Source of the DNA: Sulfurivermis sp040755915
GTDB taxonomy: Bacteria; Pseudomonadota; Gammaproteobacteria; Thiohalomonadales; Thiohalomonadaceae
Length of the DNA: 64,000 nucleotides
Assembly: GCA_040755915.1 (NCBI GenBank)
Contig: JBFLWM010000021.1
Coordinates: forward strand, 1 to 64,000
Direction: 5' to 3'
Positions 16,300 to 25,155 of the stretch are shown piece after piece. How positions within the stretch are numbered: the first letter of the stretch is position 1; every line of letters starts with the position of its first letter. Under the pieces are notes generated by a model, which had not been told where the DNA came from, ran no database searches, and was given only the letters and a program-made list of their open reading frames with translations. The position numbers and the translations under genes are program-made.

Positions 16300-19200
16300 T
16301 CAATTCGCCAGCAGGCGGCCGAAGTCGCCGTAGCGGCTTTTTATCTCGCCGTTCAGGGCCATTGCCTCGGCATATTTTTCCTTGGCCTGATCGAGGCGGC
16401 CCAGCTTGTAGTGGGTCATCGCCAGATTGATCTTGATACCGGCGTCGCTGCCGTCGATGAGTTCGGCCTGGCTGTAGCTTTGCAGAGCACGGTCGAATTC
16501 ACCGCGGGCAAAGTAGATGTTGCCACGGTTGTTGTAGGCGGCGCTGCTGTCGGGATTTTTGCGCAGCAGTTCGTCGAATGCCTGGAAGGCCTTGTCGTAC
16601 AGGCCGTTGCGGGCATAGATGATGGCGATCTGCGTCAGGGACCTTTCGTTGCCGGTGCCGGCGGCGAGCATGGCGCGGTACGGCCGCACCAGGCGGTCGA
16701 GGCTCTTTTCCAGCAGCAGATTGTATTCGCGCTGCACCAGCGGCTCGACGCGCTCCCTGGCCGGTGCCTCGATGCGGTGATCGGCCTGCTTCAGGGTTAC
16801 CGGCTGGTACTCCTCCCAGGCCTGATGCAGCGGGATCACCTTGAGGGACTTGGCGGCGAGATGCTGGTGGTACTTGCGCGCACCCTCTGTCCACGCCTCG
16901 GCGAAGGAGGTGGCGATCATGGTGGCCTCGACCGGAATCCACACGTTGCCGTCGCGGATGGCGAGCAGGTCGTCCTGCAGGCTGATGAGGCCGGCGTCGG
17001 CGGCGGGCAGGCCGGTGTTGAACATCAGCAGCAGGTGGCCGGGGACATCGAGGATGGCGGTTTCGATGCCGAGGTTTTCCAGCGCGGCTGCCAGCAGCAC
17101 GGACAGATCGTCACAGTCGCCGCTCTTCAGCTTGAGGGTCTCGCGCGCAAACTGCACGTAGTCGACCTGGTCCGCCGCCAGCTTGGCGTAGGGGCTGTTG
17201 GGGTCGGTGACGTACTTGATGCCGTGGGCGGAGAGCACGTCGAACAGGGTCATCGCCGTGACCAGATGGGCATTCAGCGGCCCGGCCTCCGGACGGTTCT
17301 CGTTGATGGCCTGGCGCACGAAGTCGCGCAGGGTGTCGTCACGCGGGGTGACGAAGGCGCCGGCCATGTTGCTGCGCGCCCACAGGATGGCATTCTTGCC
17401 GTACAGGGTCATCGGCTGGGTCAGGGTGATGGCGTCGTCGCGGCCGTCGCGCACGAACTTGAGCGCCACCTCCACCTGCACGCCGGTGTCTTCGTCGATC
17501 TCCAGCACCCGGTTGTTGAAGGAGGCGTGCAGCGGCACGTCGATGATGCTGTTGGCCTTCAGCTCCGGGATCTCCTTCGAGGTGGGGAAGTCCATGTAGC
17601 CCTTGATGTCGAAGGTGAGCTTGAGGTTGCCGTAGTCGATGCCGCTGGTGTTGTGCACGCGGATGGTGCCGATGGGGGCGTTGGCGTACTGCTTGTAGGC
17701 GGCGGTGAACACCGGCTGCAGCTGCAGGTCCTTGAGCACGATCTGCGGCGCGTTGGACTTGAACTCCAGCGCCTTGTTCTTCTCGGCGTAGGCGGTGTCG
17801 AGCAGCAGGCGGTTGTCGTCGGACGGATTGATGGTGACGGCCTTGTCCAGGGCCGCAATGGCCTCGTCGAACAGGCGCCGCTTCATGTACAGCTTGCCGA
17901 GCAGGACATGGGGATCGGCACGGGTGGCATCGACCAGGGCGGCCTTGTCCAGGGTAGTGCGCGCCTGATCGAACATGTTGTTGTCGACGTACAGGGCGCC
18001 GAGTTGCAGCAGCAGGCCAAGGTCGTTGGCCTGTTTGGCGAGGGCCTGCTTGAGATAGTTGATGGCGGCGCCGTTCTTGCCCTGGCGTGCCGACACGGCA
18101 CCGAGCAGGGCCAGGGGTTCGACCCGGGCCGGCGCCAGCCGCGCCGCCTCGCTGGCATGCTGGAAGGCCTCCTTCAGCTCACCCTGGTGCAGCAGGGCAT
18201 CGGCCAGCAGGTAGTTGGCATCGTAATTGTCGGGCTGCAGGGCCACGGCCCGCGCCAGCGGCGCGGCCGCCGCGGCATACTGGCCATGCTGGTGCTGGTA
18301 CTGGCCCAGGCGCCAGGCGGCATCGAAGGAATTGGCATCGGCCTGCATGGCCTTTTCCAGCGCCGCGGGGATCATCTGCTCCTGCTTCATCGGAACGTAG
18401 GCATCGGCCAGTGCCAGCCAGGCGGCGGCGTTGTGGGGGGCGGCGCGGGTGGCCTTGGTCAGGGCCAGCAGGGCCTCGCCGTATTTCTTTTCCTCCAGGG
18501 CGAGGGTGCCGAGCAGGTAGTGGCCGTCGCCCTCGGTTTCGGCATGGCCGGTGAGGGCGAGGGCGATGTTGCGCACCTTGTCGTGCTGGCCGAGGGCATG
18601 GTGGCTGCGCGCCAGGGCGAGGCGGCTGTCCAGGTCGTCCGGCGCCAGTTCCAGGGTCTTGGCATAGAACTCGATGGCTGCGGCGTGGGCGCCGAGGCGT
18701 TGCTGGATCTGCGCGCTACGGCGCCAGACCTGCGGATCTTCCGCGGCCAGTTCCCGCGCCAGGGCCAGTTCGGCCTGCCCCTGTTCGGTGATGCCGAGGC
18801 GGATGTAGGCATCGGCCATCAACAGGTGGGCCTGGACGTTGTTGCCGTCCTGCTTGAGCGCCTCTTCCAGACACTGCACCGCGCCGATGGCGTCGTTGAG
18901 GACAAGGCTCAGCTCGCCGCACAGCAGGCGCAGTTCCGGGGTGGCAGTACCGCGGGCCAGCACGCGGTCCACCACCCCCTTGGCGGCCACATCGTCGCCG
19001 GCGGCGCGCCAGGCGCCGACCAGCAGACGGGCACCCTCGGCCTCATGGCCGGGTTGCCCGGCGAGGGTTTCGAAGTACGGCCGTGCGGCGGTGTACTGCT
19101 GCTGTTCCATCAGGGTCAGGCCGAGGTACTTGTTGGTCTCGGCATGGCTGGCGTATTCCTCGTGCTGGCGCCGGAAGGCCGCCTCGGCCTCGGCCCAGGC

Positions 19201-21312
19201 CTTGGCCTGATAGTGGCCGTAGCCGGCCTGGAACAGGTCCAGCACCGGCTCGGAGGCGGGGCCTTCCACGCCGAAGCCGCTGACGGCCGCAATGCGGTAG
19301 TACAGGCTGTGGGGGTGGCCGTTGTGTTCCAGCTGGGCTCGCGGTTCCTGCACCTCGGTGATCAGGCGATAGGGACCTTCCTGGACGGCGGCGCCGTAGA
19401 CGCGGTAGGCGGTGATGTAGCTGCTGCGCAGGGCGCCCCAGCGCAGTTCGCTGTGTTGGGTGCCGCCGCTGACGGCGATGTCGGCCACCGCCGGCGGTAC
19501 CTGTTGGTAGTTGAAGTCGATGAGTTGCTTGCGTTCGCGGTCATAGAGGGAGACGACACGCTGCGCACTGGGCGGCAGGGTCAGGTTGACCGGGGCGGCG
19601 AAGCCGCTGGCATCGGCGGAGCGGGCGCCGAAGGTGAAGGCCAGCTGGCGGTTGCGGTAGACCTGGACGGTTGATTCGTTGTTGGGGGTGGCGCACAGGA
19701 CATACAGGTTGTCGTCGGCGTCGACCTCCAGGTCGAATATCTCGCTGAACTTCTCGCCCGGCAGTTCACCGCCGTCGATCTGGCCGATGAGCTGCTTGTT
19801 GCGGCCGAAGATCAGCACCTGCTTGAGCTCCTGATCGCCGACATAGAGGGTGCCGCGGGAGTCCACCGCCACCGTCACCGGCTCCTCGAACAGCCAGGGA
19901 CGCGACTTGGGGTTGGCGATCTTGTCCAGGTACAGGCCGTCGTGGGAGAAGATTTGCAGGCGGCGGTTGGAACTGTCGATGACGTAGATGCGGTCGCCGC
20001 GCAGGTAGACGTCGGCGGGACGGTCGAATTTGCCGTCGGTGGAGGCGTCGAACTGGCTGCCGCCGGCGCCGAAGGGGTCGCTGGCCGGGGCGCGGTTGTC
20101 GCCGGAGGTGAACAGCAGGCTGCCGTCCGGGGCGAAGATCTTCAGTTTGGTGTCGTCGATGAGGGCGATGCGGTCGCTGCCGAAGCTGGCGGCCAGGGGC
20201 TTGTCCAGGGTGTCCTGCAGGGTGAGCAGGGTGTTGCCGCCGCCATCGCGCAGGGCACCGCCGGTACGGCGGCTCAGGCACCAGTGTTTGCCGTCTGCGG
20301 CGTGGTGGGCGAGGTCGCATTCCAGGGTGAGGTTGCCGGCCTGGGTGATGGTGGGCAGGTGCAGCCGCGGCAGTGGCGTGCGGTCGCTGGGCGGCAGGCG
20401 GTAGATCTCTATCTTCTTGTTTTCATTGTCGGCCACTGCCAGACGGCCGTCGGCCAGCAGTTCCAGGGCGGAAATTTCGGCGAACTGGCCACGCTGGCGG
20501 CCCCTGGTGCCGAAACCGGACTGCAGGGCGCCGCTCTCCCAGTCGTACATGTAGATGCGGCCGTTCTCGCTGTCGCCCAGGTAGACATAGCCGGTGGCCG
20601 GGTCCACCGCCAGGGTGGTCAGACGCAGGGAGGTCTTGGCCTCCTTGCCGAGGGTGCCGGCATCGGTGCGGTGCAGCAGGGCGCCGTCGTGGGCGAACAC
20701 GCTCAGGGTGCCGCGGTTGCGCCGCTCGAAGACATAGACCCGCTCGCGGTGATCGACGTAGACCTGTTCCGGAGTGTCCAGCCGGGCCCCCTCCTGGCCG
20801 CCGAGGGTGCGGATGTAGACGCCGTCGGGGCCGAACACGCTGATGCGGTTGGCCCCCTTGTCCGCCACGTAGAGGCGGCGGTTCTGCGACCAGGCCAGGC
20901 CCGCCGGGGCGCTGAGGCGGCCCTCGGCATTGCCGCTGTCGCCGAATTTCAGGATTACCGCGCCCTTGCCGTCGATGATGGCCACCTTGCCGTCCCCCTC
21001 GTTGGCCACGGCGAAACGGTCGCTGCCGAGGCGCACCAGGCCGCGCACCCGGCTGGAGGAGAAGGCCTGTTCCTTGCCGGCGAGGGCCACCGCGCTGCGC
21101 CCATCCGCGGCGAAGTGCACCAGCAGACCGTCACGGCTGTCGGCGGTATAAAGCCCGCCGTTGTCGCCGGCGGCGATGGCCGTGACATAGCCGATGAGAC
21201 GTTCCTTTTCGTCGGAGACGATCTGGGCGTCAAGGGTGATGTCGGCGTGGGCGGTGCCGAAGGCGAGCAGGGCGCCGAACAGGAAATGGCGCAGGCGGGG
21301 GGCGTTGTGCAT
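16300..21312 (-). CDS. very large exported beta-propeller / TPR / transglutaminase-like protein
   Basis: This is a 1,670-residue protein with a signal peptide (cleavage after TAHA, near residue 23). Domains in order: NHL-type beta-propeller repeats over about 40-620, probably two propellers (for example GGLYTADSRDGLLVHF, RLYVADKGANRISVFGPDG, LYVGDQELKQVLIFGRN); a fibronectin-III-like segment at about 630-715; a long TPR array at about 720-1190; a beta-sandwich at about 1200-1300; a transglutaminase-like domain with C1400 (KSGDCDDLS), H1426 (VPGHLLLMF) and E1462 (WIPVEATM) in the triad positions; and C-terminal TPRs at about 1560-1670. The usual third triad residue is aspartate, so activity is uncertain. 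It heads an apparent operon with two small exported paralogues. I know no named system with this full architecture. Confidence 0.85.
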   Translation of the reverse strand: MHNAPRLRHFLFGALLAFGTAHADITLDAQIVSDEKERLIGYVTAIAAGDNGGLYTADSRDGLLVHFAADGRSAVALAGKEQAFSSSRVRGLVRLGSDRFAVANEGDGKVAIIDGKGAVILKFGDSGNAEGRLSAPAGLAWSQNRRLYVADKGANRISVFGPDGVYIRTLGGQEGARLDTPEQVYVDHRERVYVFERRNRGTLSVFAHDGALLHRTDAGTLGKEAKTSLRLTTLAVDPATGYVYLGDSENGRIYMYDWESGALQSGFGTRGRQRGQFAEISALELLADGRLAVADNENKKIEIYRLPPSDRTPLPRLHLPTITQAGNLTLECDLAHHAADGKHWCLSRRTGGALRDGGGNTLLTLQDTLDKPLAASFGSDRIALIDDTKLKIFAPDGSLLFTSGDNRAPASDPFGAGGSQFDASTDGKFDRPADVYLRGDRIYVIDSSNRRLQIFSHDGLYLDKIANPKSRPWLFEEPVTVAVDSRGTLYVGDQELKQVLIFGRNKQLIGQIDGGELPGEKFSEIFDLEVDADDNLYVLCATPNNESTVQVYRNRQLAFTFGARSADASGFAAPVNLTLPPSAQRVVSLYDRERKQLIDFNYQQVPPAVADIAVSGGTQHSELRWGALRSSYITAYRVYGAAVQEGPYRLITEVQEPRAQLEHNGHPHSLYYRIAAVSGFGVEGPASEPVLDLFQAGYGHYQAKAWAEAEAAFRRQHEEYASHAETNKYLGLTLMEQQQYTAARPYFETLAGQPGHEAEGARLLVGAWRAAGDDVAAKGVVDRVLARGTATPELRLLCGELSLVLNDAIGAVQCLEEALKQDGNNVQAHLLMADAYIRLGITEQGQAELALARELAAEDPQVWRRSAQIQQRLGAHAAAIEFYAKTLELAPDDLDSRLALARSHHALGQHDKVRNIALALTGHAETEGDGHYLLGTLALEEKKYGEALLALTKATRAAPHNAAAWLALADAYVPMKQEQMIPAALEKAMQADANSFDAAWRLGQYQHQHGQYAAAAAPLARAVALQPDNYDANYLLADALLHQGELKEAFQHASEAARLAPARVEPLALLGAVSARQGKNGAAINYLKQALAKQANDLGLLLQLGALYVDNNMFDQARTTLDKAALVDATRADPHVLLGKLYMKRRLFDEAIAALDKAVTINPSDDNRLLLDTAYAEKNKALEFKSNAPQIVLKDLQLQPVFTAAYKQYANAPIGTIRVHNTSGIDYGNLKLTFDIKGYMDFPTSKEIPELKANSIIDVPLHASFNNRVLEIDEDTGVQVEVALKFVRDGRDDAITLTQPMTLYGKNAILWARSNMAGAFVTPRDDTLRDFVRQAINENRPEAGPLNAHLVTAMTLFDVLSAHGIKYVTDPNSPYAKLAADQVDYVQFARETLKLKSGDCDDLSVLLAAALENLGIETAILDVPGHLLLMFNTGLPAADAGLISLQDDLLAIRDGNVWIPVEATMIATSFAEAWTEGARKYHQHLAAKSLKVIPLHQAWEEYQPVTLKQADHRIEAPARERVEPLVQREYNLLLEKSLDRLVRPYRAMLAAGTGNERSLTQIAIIYARNGLYDKAFQAFDELLRKNPDSSAAYNNRGNIYFARGEFDRALQSYSQAELIDGSDAGIKINLAMTHYKLGRLDQAKEKYAEAMALNGEIKSRYGDFGRLLAN

Positions 21313-21427
21313 GGCGATGGTCCGGTAGCTGCCGGCTCCCGCTCGGCACGGGAACCCTGTATCTCGTTATGGTGCTTCCCTGCGGCATCCGCCCGTGGGG
21401 CGGCGGGGCCGTAATGGCCGGTAAAAC

Positions 21428-23602
21428 CTAGGGCTTCAATCTTAGTACGACGCCGGCCAGGGGCGGAAGCGGAAATTGTACCGACCATTGCCGCCCCATG
21501 TGCGGTATGGCCTCGCTGTGCAGCGGGCCGGCGCTGCCGACGTTGCTGCCGCCGTAGTAGCCGGAGTCGGAGTTGAACACCACCTCGTAGCTGCCGGGGC
21601 GCGGCACGCCGAGGCGGAAGTGCGCATGGGGTACCGGGGTGAAGTTGAGCGCCACCACCACCAGTTCCTCGCCGGCGCGGCGCACGTAGCTGAGCAGGGA
21701 GGCGCGGTCGTCGTGGCAGTCGATCCACTCGAAGCCCTGGCCCTCGAAGTCGTAGTAGTGCAGGGCACGCTGCTCGCGGTACAGGCGGTTGAGGTCGCCG
21801 ACCAGGCGGTGCACGCCCTGATGTTGCGGCCGCTCCAGCAGGTACCAGTCGAGCGGCTGGTCGTCGTCCCACTCGCGGCCCTGGCCGAACTCGTTGCCCA
21901 TGAACAGCAGCTTCTTGCCCGGCATGGTGTACATGTAGGTGTAGAGCAGGCGCAGGTTGGCGAAGCGTTGCCAGTCGTCCCCCGGCATCTTGTCCAGCAT
22001 CGAGCGCTTGCCGTGCACCACCTCGTCGTGGGAGAAGGGCAGGATGAAGTTCTCGCTGAAGGCGTAGAGCAGGCCGAAGGTGAGCATGTCGTGATGGAAG
22101 GCGCGGTGGATGGGTTCCTTGTGCATGTAGCTCAGGGTGTCGTTCATCCAGCCCATGTTCCATTTCATCGAAAAACCCAGGCCGCCCATGCTGACCGGGC
22201 GCGACACCATCGGCCAGGCAGTGGATTCCTCGGCCATGGTGAGGGCGCCGGGGAACTGCTCGTGCACCACGCTGTTCAGCTCCTGCATGAAGGCAATGGC
22301 CTCCAGGTTTTCGCGCCCGCCGTAGACGTTGGGCAGCCAGTCGCCGGGCTGGCGCGAGTAGTCCAGGTAGAGCATGGAGGCGACGGCGTCCACGCGCAGG
22401 GCATCGATGTGGAACTCCTGCAGCCAGTACACGGCGCTGGAGATGAGGAAGTTTTTCACCTCATTGCGGCCGTAATTGAAGATCAGCGTGCCCCAGTCGC
22501 GGTGTTCGCCGCGGCGCGGGTCCTCGTGCTCGTACAGCGGGCTGCCGTCGAAGCGGGCCAGGGCGAAGGCGTCGCGCGGGAAATGGGCCGGCACCCAGTC
22601 GAGGATTACGCCGATGCCGTTCTGGTGGCACAGGTCGATGAGGTAGCGCAGGTCGTCGGGGTGGCCGAAGCGGCTGGTGGCGGCGTAGTAGCCGGTGCTC
22701 TGGTAACCCCAGGAGCCGTCCAGCGGGTGTTCGGTGACGGGCAGCAGCTCGATGTGGGTGAAGCCCATCGGCTTGACGTAGTCCACCAGGCGCTGGGCCA
22801 GCTCGCGATAGCTGAGGAAGTGACACTTGTCGTCCTTCTGCCAGGAGCCCAGATGCACCTCGTAGACGGTCATCGGCGTGTGCAGCCAGTCGCGGTTGGC
22901 GCGGTTGCGCAGCCAGTCGCCGTCCTGCCAGGGGTAGCGGCTCTGGGCGTCGACGATGGCGGCGGTGGCCGGACGCAGCTCGAAGCGGCGGCCGTAGGGG
23001 TCGGTCTTCACCACCACGGCGCCGCTGTCGCGGTGGCGCAGCTCGAACTTGTACAGCGTCCCGGCCTGCATGCCTGGGATGAACAGTTCCCATACGCCGC
23101 CGCCGCCGCGGGTGCGCATGGGGTGGCAGCGGCCGTCCCAGCGGTTGAAGTCGCCCACTACGCTGACACGCTCCGCATTGGGGGCCCAGACGGCGAACTG
23201 CACGCCGTCGATGCCGTCGATGCAGCGCGGATGGGCGCCGAGGAAGCGGTAAGCGTGATGGTGGCGGCCCTCGCCGAACAGGTAGAGATCGAAGTCCCCC
23301 AATTGTGCAGGGAAACAGTAGGGGTCGTGCAGGGAATGGCTGTGGCCGCTGCCATCGCGCCAGTGCAGGCGGTAGCGCAGGGGTACCCGGCTGCCGTCAC
23401 CACGCCATTCGAACAGATCGCTGTTGTACAGCCGCGTCATCGGCAACGGGCCGTCATTGCCTTCCACCGCAGCTTCCGCCGTGCCGGGAAGCAGGGCGCG
23501 GATCACCGTGCTGTCACCGTCCTGGTGCCGGCCGAGGACGGTAAAGGGATCGTGATGGCGTGCTTCGAGTATGCGGCGGTGGGCGTCGGGCAGTTCGCTC
23601 AT
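21428..23602 (-). CDS. glgB: 1,4-alpha-glucan branching enzyme
   Basis: GlgB introduces alpha-1,6 branches into glycogen. The 724-residue protein has an N-terminal CBM48 domain (residues about 110-200, FAVWAPNAERVSVVGDFN), then a GH13 barrel with the nucleophile aspartate in DALRVDAVASMLY, the acid/base glutamate in MAEESTAWP and the third aspartate in FSHDEVVHGK, then the C-terminal all-beta domain. It is read away from glgC across a 284-base divergent gap. Confidence 0.96.
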   Translation of the reverse strand: MSELPDAHRRILEARHHDPFTVLGRHQDGDSTVIRALLPGTAEAAVEGNDGPLPMTRLYNSDLFEWRGDGSRVPLRYRLHWRDGSGHSHSLHDPYCFPAQLGDFDLYLFGEGRHHHAYRFLGAHPRCIDGIDGVQFAVWAPNAERVSVVGDFNRWDGRCHPMRTRGGGGVWELFIPGMQAGTLYKFELRHRDSGAVVVKTDPYGRRFELRPATAAIVDAQSRYPWQDGDWLRNRANRDWLHTPMTVYEVHLGSWQKDDKCHFLSYRELAQRLVDYVKPMGFTHIELLPVTEHPLDGSWGYQSTGYYAATSRFGHPDDLRYLIDLCHQNGIGVILDWVPAHFPRDAFALARFDGSPLYEHEDPRRGEHRDWGTLIFNYGRNEVKNFLISSAVYWLQEFHIDALRVDAVASMLYLDYSRQPGDWLPNVYGGRENLEAIAFMQELNSVVHEQFPGALTMAEESTAWPMVSRPVSMGGLGFSMKWNMGWMNDTLSYMHKEPIHRAFHHDMLTFGLLYAFSENFILPFSHDEVVHGKRSMLDKMPGDDWQRFANLRLLYTYMYTMPGKKLLFMGNEFGQGREWDDDQPLDWYLLERPQHQGVHRLVGDLNRLYREQRALHYYDFEGQGFEWIDCHDDRASLLSYVRRAGEELVVVALNFTPVPHAHFRLGVPRPGSYEVVFNSDSGYYGGSNVGSAGPLHSEAIPHMGRQWSVQFPLPPLAGVVLRLKP

Positions 23603-23886
23603 GACAGATTCGGGGTATCCGGCAGTAGTTGTTCAGAGGCTAATTAATATCACAGCAACAGGTCTGTGGTATCGATTTATTGCCTGATTAATTTTCACTC
23701 TTGCGGCAGGTGAGGCAATCGGGTATGAAGTCAATAAATTAGCCGTTTTTCCGGTGCAACACCTCTCTGCTGCGGCGTGGCGACCAGTCCATCGGGTCAG
23801 TGGGTCGCTGCCGTGCCGCAGAGGAGCATGTAGAACAGCGGCAGGATGGCGCATAACTATTACTATAACGAATTCAAGGAGGCCCC
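23603..23886. promoter_or_regulatory. divergent glgB/glgC intergenic region
   Basis: These 284 bases separate glgB (minus) and glgC (plus). The stretch about 23640-23760 is clearly richer in A+T than the genes around it. A TATAAC hexamer at 23864-23869 could be a -10 element for glgC, but I see no good -35 partner. AAGGAGG just before 23887 is the glgC ribosome site. Promoters for both directions must lie here by position; I cannot fix them precisely. Confidence 0.4.
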
Positions 23887-25155
23887 ATGCCCGAGTTCCG
23901 TACTCCGCGTTTCGTCAGTCGTCTCACCCGTGACACCCTGGCGCTGATTCTTGCCGGCGGCAGCGGCACCCGTCTCAAGGGGCTGACCCAGTGGCGCGCC
24001 AAGCCCGCCGTGCCGTTCGGTGGCAAATTCCGCATCATCGATTTCCCGCTGTCCAACTGTTTCAACTCCGGTATTCGTCGTATCGGCGTGATCACCCAGT
24101 ACAAGGCGCACTCCATGATCCGCCACGTGCAGCGCGGCTGGAGTTTTCAGCGTACCGAGCTGGGCGAGTTCGTCGAACTGCTGCCGGCCCAGCAACGTAC
24201 CGGCGGCAGCTGGTATGCGGGTACCGCCGACGCGGTGTTTCAGAACCTGGACATCATCCGCGCGCACAACCCGGAATATGTGCTGATCCTCGCCGGCGAC
24301 CATATCTACAAGATGGACTATGGTCCGATGCTGGCCTATCACGTCGAGCACGAGGCCGACCTCACCATCGGCTGTTTCGAGGTGCCGCTGGAAACGGCCA
24401 AGGCCTTTGGCGTGATGGCGGTGGATGGCGAATGGCGCGTCACCGGATTCACCGAGAAACCGCCGCAGCCGGAGTGCATCCCCGGTCGGCCGAAGGAGGC
24501 ACTGGCCTCCATGGGCATCTATGTATTCAATACCAAATTCCTGTTCGAGCAGCTGGTACGCGACGCCGAGAGCGTTGGCTCCGAGCGCGACTTCGGCAAG
24601 AACATCATCCCCAGCGTGATCCACAACTATCGTGTGTACGCCTATCCGTTCCGCGATCCGGTCACCGGCAGTCAGGCCTACTGGCGTGATGTGGGTACCG
24701 TGGACTCCTACTGGGCGGCCAACATGGAGCTCATCGGCGTGACGCCGGAACTGAACATGTACGACAACGAATGGCCCATCTGGACTTACCAGGAGCAGCT
24801 GCCACCGGCCAAGTTCGTGTTCGACGACGACGATCGGCGTGGCCAGGCAGTGGATTCCATGGTGTCCGGCGGCTGCATCATTTCCGGCGGCAGTGTGCGC
24901 CACTCGCTGCTGTTCTCCAACGTGCGGGTCAGCTCCTACAGCCAGGTGGAGGATTCGGTAATCCTGCCGGATGTCACCATCGGTGAGCGCTGCCGTATCC
25001 GCAAGGCCGTGATAGACAAGGGCTGTATCATTCCCGACGGCACCATCATCGGCGAAGATCTGGAGCAGGACGCCAAGCGCTTCCATGTCAGCGAGGGTGG
25101 CGTGGTGCTGGTATGTCCGGAAATGCTGGGGCAAGAATTGCACCATGTCCGATAA
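23887..25155 (+). CDS. glgC: glucose-1-phosphate adenylyltransferase
   Basis: GlgC makes ADP-glucose, the committed step of bacterial glycogen synthesis, and is usually allosterically controlled. The 422-residue protein has the pyrophosphorylase signature LAGGSGTRLKGLTQWRAKPA near the N-terminus, the LAGDHIYKMDY metal site, FTEKPPQPE, and a C-terminal left-handed beta-helix (about 300-410). A strong AAGGAGG ribosome site precedes the ATG. Its last 11 bases overlap the start of the GH57 gene in another frame, indicating translational coupling. Confidence 0.96.
   Translation: MPEFRTPRFVSRLTRDTLALILAGGSGTRLKGLTQWRAKPAVPFGGKFRIIDFPLSNCFNSGIRRIGVITQYKAHSMIRHVQRGWSFQRTELGEFVELLPAQQRTGGSWYAGTADAVFQNLDIIRAHNPEYVLILAGDHIYKMDYGPMLAYHVEHEADLTIGCFEVPLETAKAFGVMAVDGEWRVTGFTEKPPQPECIPGRPKEALASMGIYVFNTKFLFEQLVRDAESVGSERDFGKNIIPSVIHNYRVYAYPFRDPVTGSQAYWRDVGTVDSYWAANMELIGVTPELNMYDNEWPIWTYQEQLPPAKFVFDDDDRRGQAVDSMVSGGCIISGGSVRHSLLFSNVRVSSYSQVEDSVILPDVTIGERCRIRKAVIDKGCIIPDGTIIGEDLEQDAKRFHVSEGGVVLVCPEMLGQELHHVR

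Noticed and set aside
16294..19674. Very long open frame (about 1,126 codons) on the plus strand
   Set aside because: It is antisense to the large exported protein, has low-complexity glycine/valine/glutamine-rich translation and no domains. It arises from GC-rich codon bias in the true gene.
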